From: an uncultured Bacteroidales bacterium
GTDB taxonomy: Bacteria > Bacteroidota > Bacteroidia > Bacteroidales > WCHB1-69
Assembly (NCBI GenBank): GCA_900315705.1
Contig: ONAB01000002.1
Location: 188,399-252,398 of the forward strand
DNA: 64,000 nt
Direction of reading: 5' to 3'
Shown: one piece after another, positions 59,714 through 64,000 of the stretch
Layout: every line of letters begins with the position of its first letter
How positions within the stretch are numbered: position 1 is the stretch's first letter
The notes under the pieces: model-generated
What the model saw: only the letters and a program-made list of their open reading frames with translations
Told to the model about the DNA's origin: nothing
The model's database searches: none
Translations under genes and position numbers: made by a program

Positions 59714-62700
59714 ATGAAAAAAGCCCGCTCCCTTCTCCGCTGTCTTTTCTTATTTATAACCATATCTACGACAGTTTGTTATGGACAATCACAGCCTGTC
59801 AGCGAGTCATACGAATCCTTATGGAAACGCTACGCCAACGCCAACAAGGCGCTGGTGCGCGACGCCAACAGGCTGCTGGACACCATTGAGATGAAAGCCC
59901 TGTCGGAGAACAATGAATACCAGCAGTTCCGCACCCATTACGAGCGGGTGTCGCTCAACCAACGCTACTATGGGCAATTGGAATGGTACTACAAGTACAC
60001 GGTGCTCTATCTGGATTCGATGAAACAGCGGCCCCATAGCGAAGCATACATCTGCCTGTACAATTATATAATAGGTTCGCTGCTGGAACACACTGCCAAC
60101 AACAACTACCGTTCCTCCTCCATCGGGCAAGACGACCTGCACCGGATAGACGAGTGGTCAACGCATGATATTCTGATGGCTGCGAAACGGTATATGGACT
60201 CCTGCTTCAACAATATTGAGGCGCTTTATACGATACCCGTGGAGGATTTTGAGTTTATGCTCGTCCCGGTGCCCGAATCCCGCATCCTGCGCCCCACCCT
60301 TCTCGACCTACTGGTGCAGGACCGCATCGAGCACAAAGGCCCGTCAACCATGACCATCAGTTTGATAGACAAAGCCCTGGAGCTACACAACGCGCCCGAA
60401 GACCGGACCATACGCATCGACTACGAGATTCTGAAACTCAGCTTCCAGCACACCGGCCTCTCCTACCCCATTGAAGAATGCCCTTATTGGACTCATCTGG
60501 AGTCCTTGCGCCAGACCTACGGCGACGACGAGGCCTTCGACTATGCGGCGGGAGTTGCCCTGCACAAACTTTCGCTTTCCAACAGCAAGGACTCCATCAC
60601 AGACACCGAGCTGCGCGCCCTCGCCTACTTCGAGAACATCATCCAGAACGGAAAGACGCCCTATTTCGTGAACAACGCCCAATACTACAAGGAGCAGATC
60701 TCCAAACCGCATTTAATAATGACCAGCGTTCAGAGTGACTTCATCCCGTCCCCGAAACTGCTCCTGCCCATCACCTACTATCACGTGGACCATTTCTACG
60801 TCAGCGTCTATCCCATCATAAAAAAGGATATTTCCTTGGAATATCATTTTGATGTAGACAGCAATCACCATAAATACAACCCGCATTTGTCCGCCGAAGA
60901 GGTGAAGAAGTTAGGCGACCGCGTACAATTCAAGGAGTTCACGTTGAAAGTTCCCTACGACTACAACCTTTACACCACGGACTTGTGGCTCGACTCGCTT
61001 CCCATCGGTTATTACGCGGTGATTCTGCATCCCAATGCCGAATGGGACACCAGCACCACGCTGATGAACACCATTCTTCACGTAACGGACACCAAAGTCA
61101 CATACTGGAATGTGGACAAAAAAGTGTTCATCGGGGCCAACAGCCGCACTTCCGGCGAACCCCTGGCCCACAAACGGGTCCGAACGAACCCCATCCGGTG
61201 GCATTCTGTCTACACCGAGCACTATACCAACCCGATGGGTGAGACCAGGGTGCCTGGAAAATACGATCGCGTATGGTCCAGTTCCGATTACGGGCTCAAG
61301 GTCTGTAATCATCACGATGTTTATCACACCTCCTACGAATCACCCACGTGCCGCCGCTATTCCATCCCCGACCGCAAAAAAAGGATAAAAGACCTGAACC
61401 ACGACAATGTCCGCATCTTCACCGACCGCACGCTTTACCGGCCGGGGCAGCCCCTTTACTTCAAAGTGCTGGCCTCTAAGGATGGCAAGGTGTGCGCCGA
61501 CCTGCCCTTGGAGATAGAATTAAGGGACAAGCATTGGAAGACGGTGGACTCGCTGAAGATGACCACCTCGGAGTTCGGCAGCGCCGCCGGACAGTTCAAG
61601 ATTCCCGTCAGCGAAATCGGTCACTACTCGCTCATCGTGCGATACAAGCTGAAAAGCTACCGCGAAGACAAGTACCTCTCCATAGAGGTGGCGGAGTTCA
61701 AGCTCCCCACCTTCAAGGTTGCACTGGAGCCCGACACGGTGGAGACGGGTATGGGCGACACGCTGTCGGTACACGGCACTGTGACCTCCCTCAACGGGGT
61801 TCCCGTCTCGGGCGCCGCGGTAGTACTGAATTACATTTTCTTCAGCACCAAAGTAAAACACGAGGTCATCACCGACGCAGAGGGCCGGTTCAACGATATC
61901 TTCCTCACCCCCGCTTGGGATTCTTCCTACCCATTGGGAATTGAAGTCGTGGCCACCGACGTAAACGGTGAGACCCAGTCGTGTCGTAGCGTACAGAGAA
62001 TCTATATGGAGCCGCTCCATATCGGCATCCTCAACCTGTCTAACATCAACCAGACCAAGACCGACACCGTGCGATGGATCATCCGTCCCGAGAACCACTC
62101 TAAAGTGCTGCTCCCCACCCCCATAGAGGTGCGTGTGGAGCGACTGGAGATGCCATCAGACTATCGCGAATATCTGTTTCAGGATCGTAAAAAGCCTTCG
62201 CAACCGCTGTACGATGAAGACGTCTACCAACGCTATTTCCCGCAATACACGCTAAACACCGATGAGAAAAGCATCAGCACCTGGCCCGTGGCCGAAGTGC
62301 TTTTCCAGACTACCAAAGTGTGCAAGCCCGACTCTCTGCTTGAGATCGACATCCGCCGCTGGCCGATGGGACAATACCGTGCCACCTTCACCGGCACCGA
62401 CAAGTTCGGCAACGCGGAGACCGTGTCGCAGACCTTCCGCATCACGCGCTCGGATCTCTCGCTCACCAACCGTTTCGAGCCCATCTGGGTGGAACTGGAC
62501 AACGCTCCGCAACGCGGCGAGAATCTGGATATCATCGTAGGCTCCTACCTGCGCAATGCGGTTATGATATGCGATGTTTACCAAGGGAAACGGCATCTTT
62601 CCACCCAGAAAGTCTATTTGGACCAGGAGCAGAAACTCCTCTCCATAAAAACGCGCAAGAAAGGGCATCGCTCGCTGACCGTACATGGACGTATCGTACT

Positions 62701-64000
62701 GAACGGCCAACTCTACCACGCGGAACGGCACACGATGTTTCCAACGGAAATGCCCAAAGTCAAGAACGCTGACTTGGATTTGACGCTTACCCACTGGAAC
62801 AACCTGCTGGAACCCGGCAGCGAAGAGCAGTGGGAGCTGGAAATCAAGGAGGAAAAGCGTCCTTTGAAAAGCACCGCGGAGCTGCTTACCTGGATGATCG
62901 ACTGCAGCCTGTACGAACTCGGGATGCGTACGCCTTCCCACTCCATTTTTCCCGCCCAAGGCATCATCCCCCTGCCAAAAAACAATTATCAGAGGCCCAT
63001 ATCCTCAAACTTCAAGGATATCTCCAAACCGATATTACTGCTTAAATCCCCCTATCTTCATCAGCTAAAATATACTTTGACCGACAAGAATTACGAATCT
63101 TTGGACTTGAACTTCTATCGGGATAGCAAGAACTACTATCAAGAGGTTGTCATTTCTTGGGAGCCCCCTGTATTCGATCCCGACAACACCACTTCCACCT
63201 CCACGGTGCGCGTCAACCGCAGCGATGGCCGGCAGGTCATCATAGACGGGGTGCGTGTGCGGGATAACGGAAAGACAAGGCACAAAAACGAGGCCCTGCT
63301 GGGCGGCAGCGGCCGTGGGGCAGGCAACGAGTTGTCAGAAGTTGTGGTGGAAGAAGAATATGATGAGGTTCCTCCGATGTACTTCGCTGAGGAAGAACAC
63401 GACATCAAGATACGGAGCAATTTTGTGGAGACGGCCTTTTTCCAGCCGCAGCTGCGCACGGATGCCGAAGGCAAGGTCAAGATCCGTTTCACCCTGCCCG
63501 ACCAGTACTCCAAGTGGCAGTTCTTCGCCCTGGCACACACGCAGGATATGAAAACCGGCGATCTCTCCGAGTTCGTCCAGAGCCGCAAGACGCTGATGAT
63601 CCAGAGCAACGCGCCCCGTTTCTTCCGTGAGGGCGACACGATGCGTTTCCAGATCAAGATCTCCAACATCTGCGACGCTGCCCTGGACGGCCAGGCACGG
63701 CTGGAATTCTACAATCTGGAGACCACGGAGCCCATTGAGATGCTGGCCGATGCGGAAGAGGTGATGAAAGCCTTCCACTGCGACGCCAAACAGAACATCA
63801 ACGTAAACTGGCAGATTGTCATCCCCAAGAATGTGGAGGCTGTCGGCTACCGCGTGCTGGCCAAAGCGGGCCGCTACGGCGACGGCGAGGAGCGTGCCGT
63901 ACCTGTCTTGTCCAACCGCGCCCTGATGACCGAGTCGATGCACTTTGTGGTGCCCGCCGATAACGACACCTCCTTCACGTTCAAGCGGTTCAAGGAGAGC
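59714..64000 (+). CDS. Alpha-2-macroglobulin family protein, partial at the right edge
   Basis: An open frame of 1429 codons that runs off the window. After a signal peptide (LFLFITISTTVCYGQ) and an N-terminal helical region, the MG2-type motif DNVRIFTDRTLYRPGQPLYFK (about codon 566) identifies a macroglobulin. Further Ig-like MG domains follow. STSTVRVNRSDGRQVIIDGVRVRD (about 1165) is followed by a Gly-rich linker and an acidic EVVVEEEYDEVPPMYFAEEEHD stretch. IRSNFVETAFFQPQLRTDAEGKVKIRFTLPDQYSKWQFFALAHT is the alpha-2-macroglobulin core. Such proteins trap proteases at the cell surface or in the periplasm. The thioester CxEQ site, if there is one, lies beyond the window. Confidence 0.9.
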   Translation, partial: MKKARSLLRCLFLFITISTTVCYGQSQPVSESYESLWKRYANANKALVRDANRLLDTIEMKALSENNEYQQFRTHYERVSLNQRYYGQLEWYYKYTVLYLDSMKQRPHSEAYICLYNYIIGSLLEHTANNNYRSSSIGQDDLHRIDEWSTHDILMAAKRYMDSCFNNIEALYTIPVEDFEFMLVPVPESRILRPTLLDLLVQDRIEHKGPSTMTISLIDKALELHNAPEDRTIRIDYEILKLSFQHTGLSYPIEECPYWTHLESLRQTYGDDEAFDYAAGVALHKLSLSNSKDSITDTELRALAYFENIIQNGKTPYFVNNAQYYKEQISKPHLIMTSVQSDFIPSPKLLLPITYYHVDHFYVSVYPIIKKDISLEYHFDVDSNHHKYNPHLSAEEVKKLGDRVQFKEFTLKVPYDYNLYTTDLWLDSLPIGYYAVILHPNAEWDTSTTLMNTILHVTDTKVTYWNVDKKVFIGANSRTSGEPLAHKRVRTNPIRWHSVYTEHYTNPMGETRVPGKYDRVWSSSDYGLKVCNHHDVYHTSYESPTCRRYSIPDRKKRIKDLNHDNVRIFTDRTLYRPGQPLYFKVLASKDGKVCADLPLEIELRDKHWKTVDSLKMTTSEFGSAAGQFKIPVSEIGHYSLIVRYKLKSYREDKYLSIEVAEFKLPTFKVALEPDTVETGMGDTLSVHGTVTSLNGVPVSGAAVVLNYIFFSTKVKHEVITDAEGRFNDIFLTPAWDSSYPLGIEVVATDVNGETQSCRSVQRIYMEPLHIGILNLSNINQTKTDTVRWIIRPENHSKVLLPTPIEVRVERLEMPSDYREYLFQDRKKPSQPLYDEDVYQRYFPQYTLNTDEKSISTWPVAEVLFQTTKVCKPDSLLEIDIRRWPMGQYRATFTGTDKFGNAETVSQTFRITRSDLSLTNRFEPIWVELDNAPQRGENLDIIVGSYLRNAVMICDVYQGKRHLSTQKVYLDQEQKLLSIKTRKKGHRSLTVHGRIVLNGQLYHAERHTMFPTEMPKVKNADLDLTLTHWNNLLEPGSEEQWELEIKEEKRPLKSTAELLTWMIDCSLYELGMRTPSHSIFPAQGIIPLPKNNYQRPISSNFKDISKPILLLKSPYLHQLKYTLTDKNYESLDLNFYRDSKNYYQEVVISWEPPVFDPDNTTSTSTVRVNRSDGRQVIIDGVRVRDNGKTRHKNEALLGGSGRGAGNELSEVVVEEEYDEVPPMYFAEEEHDIKIRSNFVETAFFQPQLRTDAEGKVKIRFTLPDQYSKWQFFALAHTQDMKTGDLSEFVQSRKTLMIQSNAPRFFREGDTMRFQIKISNICDAALDGQARLEFYNLETTEPIEMLADAEEVMKAFHCDAKQNINVNWQIVIPKNVEAVGYRVLAKAGRYGDGEERAVPVLSNRALMTESMHFVVPADNDTSFTFKRFKES

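Overview
The window looks like chromosomal DNA from an anaerobic member of the Bacteroidales. Four things point this way. Many genes start just downstream of the Bacteroidetes -7 element TAnnTTTG, usually as TATTTTTGC. There are two type IX secretion (T9SS) cargo tails and a PorE-like T9SS component. Bacteroidetes-specific families are present (DUF6913, the DUF2795 protein, a PG_1098-like methyltransferase, GH92). The metabolism is 2-oxoglutarate:ferredoxin oxidoreductase plus lysine-fermentation genes. The core genes are GC-rich. I cannot name a genus.

Layout. 1-8.9 kb: the end of a T9SS cargo gene, a KamB-like P-loop protein, aminopeptidase P, a prohibitin-like protein, tpiA, a PorE-like lipoprotein, murC and a secreted alpha/beta hydrolase. 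8.9-14.7 kb (minus strand): tyrS, nfeD, floA, a secreted nitroreductase, a 5'-nucleotidase C-domain protein and cstA. 14.7-20.2 kb: small lipoproteins, an acyl-ACP thioesterase, a DUF2795 protein, a PduO-type cobalamin adenosyltransferase, tRNA-Lys(CUU), an Omp85-like barrel and an AAA_28 ATPase. 20.3-26.8 kb: kal and kce (lysine fermentation), a PG_1098-like methyltransferase, an IPExxxVDY-like protein and korAB.

26.9-40.9 kb is a visibly AT-richer CRISPR island. A WYL regulator diverges from cas6-cas5-cas3-cas8-cas7. A strong terminator follows cas7, and then a second unit reads rhuM-cas4-cas1-cas2. A leader and an array of 61 repeats and 60 spacers come next. The distal repeat is degenerate, so the leader lies on the cas2 side. 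The gene order resembles I-C, but Cas6 and the Cas7 family look I-B-like and Cas8 is divergent.

41-64 kb: two TPR proteins and gyrA, clpC, kdsC, a TerB/J-domain protein, a sugar MFS transporter with a GH92 glycosidase, a T9SS M14 carboxypeptidase, dapA with DUF6913, lpxC (not fused to fabZ) with lpxD, and an alpha-2-macroglobulin that runs off the right edge.

The signals most worth following are: (i) a RhuM protein leading the CRISPR adaptation operon; (ii) four intergenic tandem heptamer arrays, each at the 3' end of a gene; (iii) spacers with unusual content, including a near-duplicate pair, a pair from homologous coding targets, one that completes a promoter with the repeat, and one complementary to the crRNA handle; (iv) a palindromic candidate operator between the WYL regulator and cas6.
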